Assembly: GCA_002717145.1 (NCBI GenBank) | Contig: PBCP01000025.1 | Span: forward strand, 1-41,572 | From: Planctomycetaceae bacterium | GTDB lineage: Bacteria; Planctomycetota; Planctomycetia; Pirellulales; Pirellulaceae | Reading direction: 5' to 3' | DNA: 41,572 nt | Shown: positions 17,350 to 24,918 of the stretch, in pieces | Position numbering within the stretch: position 1 is the first letter of the stretch | Layout: each line of letters starts with the position of its first letter | Translations under genes and position numbers: made by a program | Notes under the pieces: model-generated | The model's database searches: none | Told to the model about the DNA's origin: nothing | What the model saw: the letters and a program-made list of their open reading frames with translations, nothing else

Positions 17350-17721
17350 TTATTGTTGGATGAGACGTTGTATTTCTCGTGGGGTTGGTGTATCTGAATT
17401 AAATTCATCCAACTCGAAATCCCAACGAGCATTTCGGGCACTCAATAATTTGATTTTTCCGGATCCCCGTTGGATTAAATAAACGCAAATTGCCTTGGTT
17501 TTAACGTCGATTACCGTTAATTGCTGGCCTTCTTCGGTATCCTGAGAAGACATGAGCAGATAATTATTGCCATGGACAGATCCTCCGGTCGTTTGTTTCC
17601 CGAGTCTGGTACCGATGGGATTCTGAGCATGAGTGGCACTCTGTTGACTGCCAATAAAACCCGCAATCATTAAACCGATACAACCGATACAGATTACCCA
17701 GCTTCTCTGCAGTTTGGTCAT
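17350..17721 (-). CDS. Small secreted hypothetical protein
   Basis: The 123-residue protein begins with a basic MTKLQR and a hydrophobic core (WVICIGCIGLMIAGFIGS), then QQSATHAQ, a plausible signal peptidase I site near residue 33. The mature ~90 residues include NNYLLMSSQDTEEGQQLTVIDVKTKAICVYLIQRGSGKIKLLSARN, a pair of beta-hairpin-like segments that could form a small beta-sheet domain. I do not recognise the family. A strong AAGGAGA box lies about 6 nt before the ATG. It has its own promoter candidate (17798-17825) and a leader hairpin (17761-17781). It is followed 172 bp later by the helix-turn-helix membrane protein on the same strand. Confidence 0.7.
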   Translation of the reverse strand: MTKLQRSWVICIGCIGLMIAGFIGSQQSATHAQNPIGTRLGKQTTGGSVHGNNYLLMSSQDTEEGQQLTVIDVKTKAICVYLIQRGSGKIKLLSARNARWDFELDEFNSDTPTPREIQRLIQQ

Positions 17722-17760
17722 TTTCTCTCCTTAGAAAACCAATTCATGTCTTGTCGTGAA

Positions 17761-17781
17761 TTTGCTCGTCTAACGAGCAAA
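17761..17781 (-). promoter_or_regulatory. Perfect 8-bp leader hairpin upstream of the secreted protein gene
   Basis: TTTGCTCG (17761-17768) and CGAGCAAA (17774-17781) pair perfectly around the 5-nt loop TCTAA. If transcription starts from the promoter at 17798-17825, the hairpin lies near the 5' end of the leader, about 40 nt before the ATG. It is not followed by a T-run on either strand, so mRNA stability or an operator are likelier roles than termination. Confidence 0.45.
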
Positions 17782-17797
17782 CCATTCCGTCTTCTTC

Positions 17798-17825
17798 ATT
17801 CTAGGCATGTGCAGTAATTGTTCAA
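17798..17825 (-). promoter_or_regulatory. Promoter candidate for the secreted protein gene
   Basis: On the minus strand TTGAAC (17825 to 17820, 4 of 6) and TAGAAT (17803 to 17798, 5 of 6) are 16 bp apart. The ATG is about 77 bp downstream of the -10 box. Confidence 0.45.
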
Positions 17826-18107
17826 GCAAATCCAATATGAAACTTTATTCCAATCGCTGAACAGATCCAAAGGTAATACGAATAAGTTGCTGAGAATATG
17901 ACGAGACGTATTTTCCAGGTTTAGTATTGATTGTTTACGGTTACTCTATTCGTTGAAGTCGCTTTGCGGGAAACATCTTTCACTGCTGTGCTACTTACGA
18001 TAGTTAGCCAGCCGTTAAATTTGTCGCCCCTTAAAAAGGACAAAAAAGAGTATATAAACTGTAACGATTATGCCGAATTTGACGATGTGAGCATGTCTTA
18101 TGTGATC

Positions 18108-18124
18108 TCGTGCGGTACGCACGA
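18108..18124 (+). promoter_or_regulatory. Short perfect hairpin upstream of the ExbB-like operon
   Basis: TCGTGCG (18108-18114) and CGCACGA (18118-18124) are perfect inverted repeats around GTA. The element ends 37 bp before the ATG at 18162. It could be an operator dyad or a leader hairpin that shields the ribosome binding site region. No T-run follows. Confidence 0.35.
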
Positions 18125-18161
18125 ATTTAAACGCATTTAGACTTAACTACCCGGAGGATGA

Positions 18162-19457
18162 ATGTTGTCTCGGCCTAAATCAAATTCGGTTATTAATATC
18201 ATCTGGAATCTGGGGTGGCCGTTACTTTGGGGCGCGGTCTTCAGTATTACCTTTTATGAGCTTTTGGAGGGGCCGCTGGATGCGGAAAACAATCCGGTTC
18301 TGCACAGGTATTTTCTTGGCCATCCTATCGCAGTAGCCACAACCGTTATGTTTTTTGTTGCCATGGCCGCATTGATTCTCCGCGGGATCAACCTTCTAAA
18401 CCAGCAGCTCATCTTGAGCACTCTTAAACTTCCTAAGATTAAGGGACAATGGAAACAGGCGGACCGTGAACAGGCGTCAGAGTTATTGACGCATGCGGAA
18501 TCGTGGTCTCAAAGAATCGCGAATAGTTATCCGGGGCTACGATTGATCGGTTTGTTGGAGATGATTCGCAGTACCGGTTCTACTTCAACACTAGGCGAAG
18601 AGATGAAATACGCGTCCGAACGCGATGCCGATCGTCAGTATGAAGGAGCCTCTCTGGTTCGTATTATTATATGGGCTACGCCTATGCTCGGCTTTTTGGG
18701 CACCGTCATGGGGATTACTCAGGCCTTGGGTGATTTGGCGAGCCAACAAATTGGTGAGGATCTAAATGGTGCCATGCAGGGGCTCTTTAGTGGGCTTTAT
18801 GTTGCATTTGATACAACCGCCGTTGCGTTGACATTGTCAATAGTATTGATGTTTTGCCAATTCATGGCGGACCAATTCGAAACGGAGTTACTGGAGGGAG
18901 TAGATCAGCTAGTTGAAGAGGAGTTGAGAGGTAGGTTTGGAGGAAGCGATCCGGCAGATTCTGCTGTATTACCAGCAGCGTCCCTCGCAGCAACTATGGA
19001 TGAGCTGGTGGCAGCTCAGGCCTCGCAATGGTCTGAAGCCATTGCCGTCGTGCAAAATCACTGGCAGCAATGGACGGCTGAGCAAGGTGGCTCGATGGGA
19101 GAAGCAATGTCACTGGCACTTGTTTCCTCGATGGAGAAGCAAATCGAGTTGCAACGAAACGAATGGCAGCAATGGCAAGGATTGCTAAAGGAAAATGCTC
19201 AGTTGCTGGCAGACAATCAGGAAAAGATGAATCAGCAGGCAGAATTATTAGGCCGTGTCATGGAAGCGACCGGTGAAGTGGCATCGCTTGAACAGACATT
19301 AAATTCCAACCTGAATCACTTACAGGAAACCAGGCAATTTGAAGATGCTGTGATTAGTCTTTCTGCGGCAATCCAATTGCTTTCGACTCGCATCAGCGGT
19401 GGCTCTAAATCACTTGATTTAAAGGGTGACGGTACGAACTGTGGAAAGGCAGCATGA
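18162..19457 (+). CDS. MotA/TolQ/ExbB-family proton channel protein
   Basis: Likely the channel (stator) subunit of a proton-driven membrane machine. The 431-residue protein has two hydrophobic segments near 13-37 and 50-72. A cytoplasmic loop follows, then the conserved pair of helices: IIWATPMLGFLGTVMGITQALG near 168-190 and GLYVAFDTTAVALTLSIVLM near 207-227. These match the MotA_ExbB domain, including the P..GFLGTV..GI and A...TA.ALT signatures. The C-terminal ~180 residues are polar, rich in tryptophan and glutamine, with coiled-coil character and repeats such as NHWQQW and NEWQQWQ. The ATG at 18162 has a GGAGG box 4 nt upstream. It overlaps the next gene by ATGA at 19454-19457, so it is translationally coupled. 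Confidence 0.85.
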   Translation: MLSRPKSNSVINIIWNLGWPLLWGAVFSITFYELLEGPLDAENNPVLHRYFLGHPIAVATTVMFFVAMAALILRGINLLNQQLILSTLKLPKIKGQWKQADREQASELLTHAESWSQRIANSYPGLRLIGLLEMIRSTGSTSTLGEEMKYASERDADRQYEGASLVRIIIWATPMLGFLGTVMGITQALGDLASQQIGEDLNGAMQGLFSGLYVAFDTTAVALTLSIVLMFCQFMADQFETELLEGVDQLVEEELRGRFGGSDPADSAVLPAASLAATMDELVAAQASQWSEAIAVVQNHWQQWTAEQGGSMGEAMSLALVSSMEKQIELQRNEWQQWQGLLKENAQLLADNQEKMNQQAELLGRVMEATGEVASLEQTLNSNLNHLQETRQFEDAVISLSAAIQLLSTRISGGSKSLDLKGDGTNCGKAA

Positions 19458-21007
19458 CCTCTAAAAGGAAACGACATCGTCATGGGGGTGCTCCGTCCAT
19501 GTTCCCTTTCCTGGCGGTATTGATATGCACGATGGGAGCGTTGATTGCCGTGTTGGTCGTTGGGGTACAGCAGGCGCGTGTTGCTGCTGCTCAGGAGAGC
19601 CATTTTGATAGCGAAAAAAATCTACATCTGGTGGACGTCAATGAATCTCGGGAGGCGGAAATAGAGAATTATCAGTGGCGCAGTGAAATACTGGAGTCCA
19701 AACGAAGTGAGTACCAGAACACCATTCAGCAGAATCGCCTCCGTCTGGCTCAGCTGGAAACCCACATCCGGGACCTGGAAGGCCGTTGGCAGGCTTTGTT
19801 GAACAAAGCTAAGCTGGTCGAAGAGCAACGACGGGATTCTAACGACGAGCAGATAGATTTCGAAAAAGAAATAGCCGATCTACAACAGCAGATCTTCGAG
19901 GCGCGAACAGAGTTAGAGCAGGCTCGCATCGCTTCGCAGCAATATGAAAAGTCATATGCAATCGTTCCTTATCAGGGAGAATATGGTACTCATCGACGTC
20001 CAGTCTATCTGGAATGCGTGGCTGAGGGGGTCATGATTCAGCCGGAAGGCATATTGATTTCTCACGCTGACCTCGATGGTCCACCAGGCGCCGGCAACCC
20101 GCTTAACGCTTGTTTGCGCACCATTCGTGAGTTTTATGCCCGACATACACGCAATGAGAACGAGGCTCCCTATCCATTGTTGATTGTGCGCGCTGAAGGC
20201 ATCATGGCTTTTGGTAAAGCACGACACGCAATGACTGACTGGAAAGACGAATATGGTTTTGAATTAGTCAGTGATGATTTGCCTCTTGCCTTTCCAAACC
20301 CTCAGCCCGCTTTATCGGGGGAATTGAAGAAAACCATTACCTTGGCAAAAGATCGTCAACGGGCATTGGCCATGGCAATGCCAAGCAGGTATCCGGGCCA
20401 ACAAAGTAGGCGACGCCAGGAGCCAATGGAGACAGTCTTTAATACAACCACTGAAAGTGGTGATGGGTTTGGAGATGGACAGACGGCTACCGACTCGACT
20501 GGGACACAGTTGGGTACCGGCGGTTCAGCCGAAGAGAAAGCTTTTTCGCCCAACAATACGGAGAATGCCGGTGAGCAAACAAATGCCGGTAATGGTCTTC
20601 AGGGGACTGTTGCCGGACAGACAGCGGGGGGGATGCTGGCTCCTCCTGGGGGTGTTGGTATGGCTGGCAGACCACAGGATTGGGCTCTGGGAAACAAACA
20701 GAGAGGCCCTGCTATTACACGACCGGTTCGCGTGATTTGTGAGACCGACCGTCTGACGATCATTCCTGCTGCTGGTGAACGTGGCAAGAGTGTTTCTGTG
20801 GATCTTGGGACATCCGTTCAAGGCAGTATCGATCAATTTGTGACCGCAATACATAACCATATTGCCCAATGGGGCATTGCGATTGCCGGTGGACACTGGA
20901 AGCCGGAATTGAAAGTCGAGATTCAGGCGGGAGCAGAGGCTAGATTTAAGGAATTGCAGTTTGCATTGTATGGTAGCGGAATTAATGTGTGGCGGCACAC
21001 AGAATAA
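19454..21007 (+). CDS. Single-span coiled-coil protein, ExbD/TolR-like partner lacking the membrane aspartate
   Basis: This 517-residue protein has a basic N-terminus (TSKRKRHRHGG) and one membrane helix at about 16-38 (MFPFLAVLICTMGALIAVLV). A coiled coil at about 50-158 follows, then an alpha/beta part with 'YPLLIVRAEGIMAFGKARHAM' near 236-256. A glycine/threonine-rich linker leads to a C-terminal beta-alpha-beta unit (LKVEIQAGAEARFKELQFALYGSGI) like the periplasmic domain of ExbD/TolR. There is no acidic residue before E48, so the proton-carrying aspartate of the TolR/ExbD/MotB helix is absent. The gene overlaps the channel gene by 4 bp and is followed without a gap by the third gene. The family assignment is inferred from architecture and context. 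Confidence 0.7.
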   Translation: MTSKRKRHRHGGAPSMFPFLAVLICTMGALIAVLVVGVQQARVAAAQESHFDSEKNLHLVDVNESREAEIENYQWRSEILESKRSEYQNTIQQNRLRLAQLETHIRDLEGRWQALLNKAKLVEEQRRDSNDEQIDFEKEIADLQQQIFEARTELEQARIASQQYEKSYAIVPYQGEYGTHRRPVYLECVAEGVMIQPEGILISHADLDGPPGAGNPLNACLRTIREFYARHTRNENEAPYPLLIVRAEGIMAFGKARHAMTDWKDEYGFELVSDDLPLAFPNPQPALSGELKKTITLAKDRQRALAMAMPSRYPGQQSRRRQEPMETVFNTTTESGDGFGDGQTATDSTGTQLGTGGSAEEKAFSPNNTENAGEQTNAGNGLQGTVAGQTAGGMLAPPGGVGMAGRPQDWALGNKQRGPAITRPVRVICETDRLTIIPAAGERGKSVSVDLGTSVQGSIDQFVTAIHNHIAQWGIAIAGGHWKPELKVEIQAGAEARFKELQFALYGSGINVWRHTE

Positions 21008-22021
21008 ATGAAGAGACGAGCATCGAAAGAGAATGGAATCGGTGGACTGGATTCTTTTCAGGACATCGTAGCCAATCTAGTTGGCATACTGATCATTCTG
21101 GTGATGATTGTGATGATGCGTGCGCGCGATGAATTCAGTCAGCATCCTACGAACCCTACGGCCGAAGAAGTCCCTTTGGAATCAGTCGAGCAGGCTCGGG
21201 CTGTGGCGTTGGCAGTCGAAGGCAGCATTTTGGAACTTGATGATATCACTCAGCATCAGGAATTCGAACTGAGCTATCGAAAGCGGGAGCGAGATCGCAT
21301 ACTCGAAGCAATTACCCTTGCTGAGCAAGAACTTATCAGTCAACAGAAGACACTGTCATCTGAAAGTCAGGTCAGTGTTGACATGGCGGCCCAATACGAA
21401 GCCATGGCTAGAGAATTAGGAGATTTAATTCGTAGTCGCCAAGTGTTGAAGCAGCTCCAGCCCGACGTACATGTCATTGAACATATGCCGACTCCCATGG
21501 CTAAGACGGTCTTTGGAAAAGAGATTCATTTTCGCCTCGATGATGGACGTATCTCCTACGTGCCGTTTGACGAACTCGTGGATCGTATGAAACGCGATGC
21601 GCAAAATAATGTTCATAAACTGCACGATCATTCTCAGATTACGGAGACCATTGGGCCGGTTTCCGGATATCGCCTGCGATACGAGTTGGGATACACCAAC
21701 GACGTCGTCAAGACTCGAACCGGCCCGCGGTTGCAACAGAAAATTGAAATGTTGCAGCTAGAGTTGATACCTGTACAGGCGGTGCTTGGTGAACCGGTGC
21801 AGGAGGCATTGACCGATGGATCACAATTTATGCAGTACATTAAACGGACAGTACCTGAAACAACGACCGTGACAATCTGGGTTTATCCGAATAGTTTTGA
21901 TGACTTTCGCAAGTTCAAAAATACGTTGTTTGCGATGGGTTTCGCATGCGCTGGACGTCCACTTCCTGAAGGTCTGTATATTTCAGCCTCTCCTCACGGG
22001 ACGAAGTCCGTCCGTCAGTAA
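21008..22021 (+). CDS. Single-span ExbD/TolR-like partner with membrane aspartate
   Basis: The ATG directly follows the stop of the previous gene (TAA at 21005-21007). The 337-residue protein has a short basic start and one membrane helix at about 17-37. That helix starts GLDSFQDIVANLVGILIILV, with D19 at the position where ExbD, TolR and MotB carry the proton-binding aspartate. A coiled coil (about 60-140) follows, then a domain with KTVFGKEIHFRLDDGRISYVP. The C-terminal unit TTVTIWVYPNSFDDFRKFKNTL is comparable to the end of the preceding protein. With the channel protein it would make a proton-driven stator. No OmpA-type peptidoglycan-binding domain is visible, so it is not a MotB proper. 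The operon appears to end just before bioA. Confidence 0.75.
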   Translation: MKRRASKENGIGGLDSFQDIVANLVGILIILVMIVMMRARDEFSQHPTNPTAEEVPLESVEQARAVALAVEGSILELDDITQHQEFELSYRKRERDRILEAITLAEQELISQQKTLSSESQVSVDMAAQYEAMARELGDLIRSRQVLKQLQPDVHVIEHMPTPMAKTVFGKEIHFRLDDGRISYVPFDELVDRMKRDAQNNVHKLHDHSQITETIGPVSGYRLRYELGYTNDVVKTRTGPRLQQKIEMLQLELIPVQAVLGEPVQEALTDGSQFMQYIKRTVPETTTVTIWVYPNSFDDFRKFKNTLFAMGFACAGRPLPEGLYISASPHGTKSVRQ

Positions 22022-22023
22022 TC

Positions 22024-22055
22024 CTTCCGTCACAGAGGGAAGCTCACAATTTTTT
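22024..22055 (+). terminator. Weak terminator candidate after the ExbB-like operon
   Basis: CTTCC (22024-22028) can pair with GGAAG (22038-22042), and a run of six T follows at 22050-22055. The stem is short and the T-run overlaps lysine codons of the convergent bioA gene, so this is tentative. Confidence 0.3.
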
Positions 22056-23411
22056 AAGACCGTATGCGACAGCGTCTACGATTGTTCTGATCTGATCACT
22101 GGAAACAGACAGCGGTGGCATGATTACCAGCGTATCGCGCAGCGGTCTTAACCACACTCCTCTTTCGCGTGCTGCTCGACACACTTTTGAGCCCGAGTTC
22201 AGACTGGGGTCGAGCGGAGTTTTGCTGTTTTTGTCGGCAACTAGTTCAACGGCCGCTAGTAGTCCGCGCTGGCGGATGTCGCCAACCAGTGGATGTTCGG
22301 CCAATTGTGTGTTTAAGAGTTCTGACAGAAGCTTGCTCTGTATAGCGACGTTGGCAAGTGTCTGCTCTTGCTCGAAAACATCAAGAGAAGCCATAGCCGC
22401 TGCGGCTGCCAGTGGATTCCCGGCATACGTGTGCCCGTGGTAAAAAGTTTTGATCCCTTCCCCAAGAAAGGCTTCCCAGACTTCTGAGGTTGCTATGGTC
22501 GCTGACATGGCCAGATAGCCACCGGTCAGGCCTTTAGCCAGACACAAAATATCAGGTGTTACGTTTTCTTGTTCGCAGGCAAACATTGTTCCCGTCCGTC
22601 CAAATCCCACCGCGACTTCATCGGCAATTAAGAGTACATCATATTTGCGGGTCAGATCACGCACTCCACGCAGGTAACCCGCCGGCTGCATGACAAGACC
22701 TGCGGCTCCCTGGACTAGAGGTTCGATGATCATCGCTGCTACTTGCTGATGATGTTTGCGTAGAACTTTCTCGAGTTCGTCCAGATAATATTGCGTGGCC
22801 TGTTGATCGGTGACTCCATCTGGAAGGCGATAGGTGTTGGGATTCTCGATCCGGATGACATTAAACAATAGAGGTTCAAACATTTCGTGAAAGCGAGCGA
22901 CCCCACCTACACTGACGCTGCCGAGTGTGTCACCGTGATAGGCCGAACCCAGCGCGATATAAGTGTTCTTTTGTGGTTTGGGGTTTTCACGCTGATGCCA
23001 GTATTGAAATGCCATTTTGAGTCCGACTTCCACACTACTTGCACCATCCCCGGAAAAAAATGTGTGCTGCAAGGATCCCGGAGTCAATTCAGCGAGACGT
23101 CTTGCCAACTCGATCGTAATGGGATTCGACATTCCCAGTGATGTGACGTGGGCTACCTTTTCGAGTTGGCTGGTAATCGCAGCATTGATGGTTGGATGGC
23201 AATGTCCGTGGACATTACACCAGACACTGCTTACACCATCGATGAGTTGATTGCCGCGGACATCGGTAAGCACGCATCCCTTGGCGGACTCGATCATGAG
23301 CGGCTCATAATCCTGCATTTGGGTGAAAGCGTGCCAGACATAGTGTCGGTCCCACTGAGCAAAGACGTCCCAGTCGGGTGGGGGCGTGTTTTCCGAGTTA
23401 TTGGAGGTCAT
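22044..23411 (-). CDS. bioA: Adenosylmethionine-8-amino-7-oxononanoate aminotransferase
   Basis: PLP enzyme of biotin synthesis: converts 7-keto-8-aminopelargonate to 7,8-diaminopelargonate with S-adenosylmethionine as amino donor. The class-III aminotransferase features are complete: RHYVWHAFTQMQDY near the N-terminus (substrate-binding region typical of BioA), FSGDGASSVEVGLKMA, an IADEVAVGFGRTG block, and the PLP lysine K293 in CLAKGLTGGYL. I chose the ATG at 23411 (455 residues). It has a GAGG box about 9 nt upstream and leaves 34 bp to gatB. The frame extends to 23501, inside gatB, without family-like sequence. It looks like the last gene of the gatCAB transcript. No other biotin gene is in the window. 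Confidence 0.93.
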   Translation of the reverse strand: MTSNNSENTPPPDWDVFAQWDRHYVWHAFTQMQDYEPLMIESAKGCVLTDVRGNQLIDGVSSVWCNVHGHCHPTINAAITSQLEKVAHVTSLGMSNPITIELARRLAELTPGSLQHTFFSGDGASSVEVGLKMAFQYWHQRENPKPQKNTYIALGSAYHGDTLGSVSVGGVARFHEMFEPLLFNVIRIENPNTYRLPDGVTDQQATQYYLDELEKVLRKHHQQVAAMIIEPLVQGAAGLVMQPAGYLRGVRDLTRKYDVLLIADEVAVGFGRTGTMFACEQENVTPDILCLAKGLTGGYLAMSATIATSEVWEAFLGEGIKTFYHGHTYAGNPLAAAAAMASLDVFEQEQTLANVAIQSKLLSELLNTQLAEHPLVGDIRQRGLLAAVELVADKNSKTPLDPSLNSGSKVCRAARERGVWLRPLRDTLVIMPPLSVSSDQIRTIVDAVAYGLKKL

Positions 23412-23445
23412 AGTGAAAAGCCTCACTGATCCCCTGATCCGGGAG

Positions 23446-24918
23446 TTACATATCGTTGATGATGTCGAGGCAAATCTGGCGGACCTGCCCCGGGTTGACA
23501 TTGGGATTCTCTTTCTTCGCCTGTCCGATTAAAGCACCGACGGCCTTTTCATTTCCACTTTTTACATCATCCACTACACGTTGATTGCGTTCAATCAGTT
23601 GGCGGCATAAGTCTTCCAGTTCCCCCTGATCAACTTTTTCGATGCCCATCTCGTCGACAACGTCAGCGGCCGATTTTCCGGATTCAAGCATGACCGCAAA
23701 GACACTCTTGGCTTTTGAACTGTCCAAATCACCCGATTGAATCAGCTTAAGTAAGCCTGCAAGTTGTTCCGGGCTCATATTGAATTCATCAACGGTGATT
23801 TCTAGTTCATTAAGGGTTCGTAACACTTCTCCCTGAACCCAGTTCCCTGCCAGTTTGTTATCCTCGGATACTGCCGCCAATTTGAGAAAGTAATCAACTA
23901 AACCACGGCCTTGGTTGACGATCACATCTGCGGTATATGTAGTCAGACCGAAATCAGACTCCAGTCGTTCACGGAGCATCGCTGGCAGTTCAACGATTTC
24001 CTTGCGAACTTCTTCAATCTGCTCGTCGGTAACCACTACAGGAACAAGGTCAGGACACGGGAAGTACCGATAGTCGGCCGACTCTTCTTTTTCTCGTTGG
24101 GAACGAGTAACCTGAGCGGAATCGTCCCAGCCACGGGTCTGTTTGGGTAGTTCGCCGAGTACTTTACCTGTTTCCTTCCAAACATCATATTGTCGCTTCG
24201 CTTCGTAAGTGATGCCCCGCTCGACACTGCGGAAACTATTCATGTTTTTGATTTCCACAATCGGAGTGGCAATCATGCCGTCGTCGGTAGGAATGTGGAG
24301 ATTGACATTGGCATCACACCGCAATGAACCTTCCTGCATATTACAATCTGAAACATCGAGATATGTCAGTAGTAACCGGAGTTCCTGCATGTAGGCTTTC
24401 GCTTCCACAGCACTACGCATATCCGGGTAACTTACGATCTCCAGCAGAGGGGTGCCTGTACGGTTCAGGTCGATGCGGCTATCGGCTCTACCGGCCGCTT
24501 CGTCGTGCATGCTCTTTCCGGCATCTTCCTCAAGATGCGCTCGGATGATTCGCACGCGACGGGGCTCAAACTCGTCCTTGGTAGACTTGATATCCAAATA
24601 GCCCTCTTCGCTCATCGGCAAATCAAATTGGCTGGTTTGATACCCCTTGGGTAGATCCGGATAGAAGTAATTCTTGCGATCCCACTTCGTATAGTTGGGG
24701 ATTCTGCAGTTTAAAGCCAGAGCGGTTTTCATTCCCAGGAAGTAAGCTTTGCTGTTCATCACCGGAAGCGAGCCTGGCATGCCGAGGCAAACCGGACAGG
24801 TTTGTGTATTCGGAGGGTTTCCAAATTCAGTGCTGCACCGGCAAAACAATTTTGTATTCGTTTTTAACTGGACATGTACTTCCAGACCGATCACGATGTC
24901 GTAGGCGGCGTCACTCAT
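23446..24918 (-). CDS. gatB: Aspartyl/glutamyl-tRNA(Asn/Gln) amidotransferase subunit B
   Basis: Kinase and tRNA-binding subunit of GatCAB, which turns Glu-tRNA(Gln) and/or Asp-tRNA(Asn) into the amidated forms. The 490-residue protein has the family start (IVIGLEVHVQL), the four zinc ligands C26, C28, C41 and C44 (FCRCS...CPVCLGMPGSLP), the ATP/phosphorylation region around FYPDLPKGYQ, and SLRCDANVN. The C-terminal helical and YqeY-like tail ends RQICLDIINDM. Its ATG overlaps the gatA stop by 4 bp, so translation is coupled. It is full length with no odd residues. Confidence 0.96.
   Translation of the reverse strand: MSDAAYDIVIGLEVHVQLKTNTKLFCRCSTEFGNPPNTQTCPVCLGMPGSLPVMNSKAYFLGMKTALALNCRIPNYTKWDRKNYFYPDLPKGYQTSQFDLPMSEEGYLDIKSTKDEFEPRRVRIIRAHLEEDAGKSMHDEAAGRADSRIDLNRTGTPLLEIVSYPDMRSAVEAKAYMQELRLLLTYLDVSDCNMQEGSLRCDANVNLHIPTDDGMIATPIVEIKNMNSFRSVERGITYEAKRQYDVWKETGKVLGELPKQTRGWDDSAQVTRSQREKEESADYRYFPCPDLVPVVVTDEQIEEVRKEIVELPAMLRERLESDFGLTTYTADVIVNQGRGLVDYFLKLAAVSEDNKLAGNWVQGEVLRTLNELEITVDEFNMSPEQLAGLLKLIQSGDLDSSKAKSVFAVMLESGKSAADVVDEMGIEKVDQGELEDLCRQLIERNQRVVDDVKSGNEKAVGALIGQAKKENPNVNPGQVRQICLDIINDM

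Larger units (their letters stand above)
17722..18161. other. 440-bp divergent regulatory region between the secreted protein and the ExbB-like operon
   Basis: No convincing gene. It holds the leader hairpin and promoter candidate of the minus-strand gene and a 7-bp-arm hairpin before the plus-strand operon, each listed separately. An A-rich stretch with TATATAAA at 18051-18058 has no matching -35 box at normal spacing. Confidence 0.5.

Noticed and set aside
17931..18140. 69-codon plus-strand open frame before the ExbB-like operon
   Set aside because: It starts at TTG, has no ribosome binding site, and its composition shows no family features. It ends inside the region with the hairpin at 18108-18124, so it is more likely non-coding leader.
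20525..20998. Antisense frame of 157 codons within the first ExbD-like gene
   Set aside because: The plus-strand gene is supported by operon packing and by architecture. The antisense product shows no domain pattern.
18162..22021. Zorya-type anti-phage system (ZorA/ZorB) interpretation of the ExbB-like operon
   Set aside because: A MotA-like protein with a long tail and single-span partners recalls ZorAB, but there is no MotB-type peptidoglycan-binding domain and no ZorC, ZorD or ZorE gene. The neighbours are housekeeping genes.
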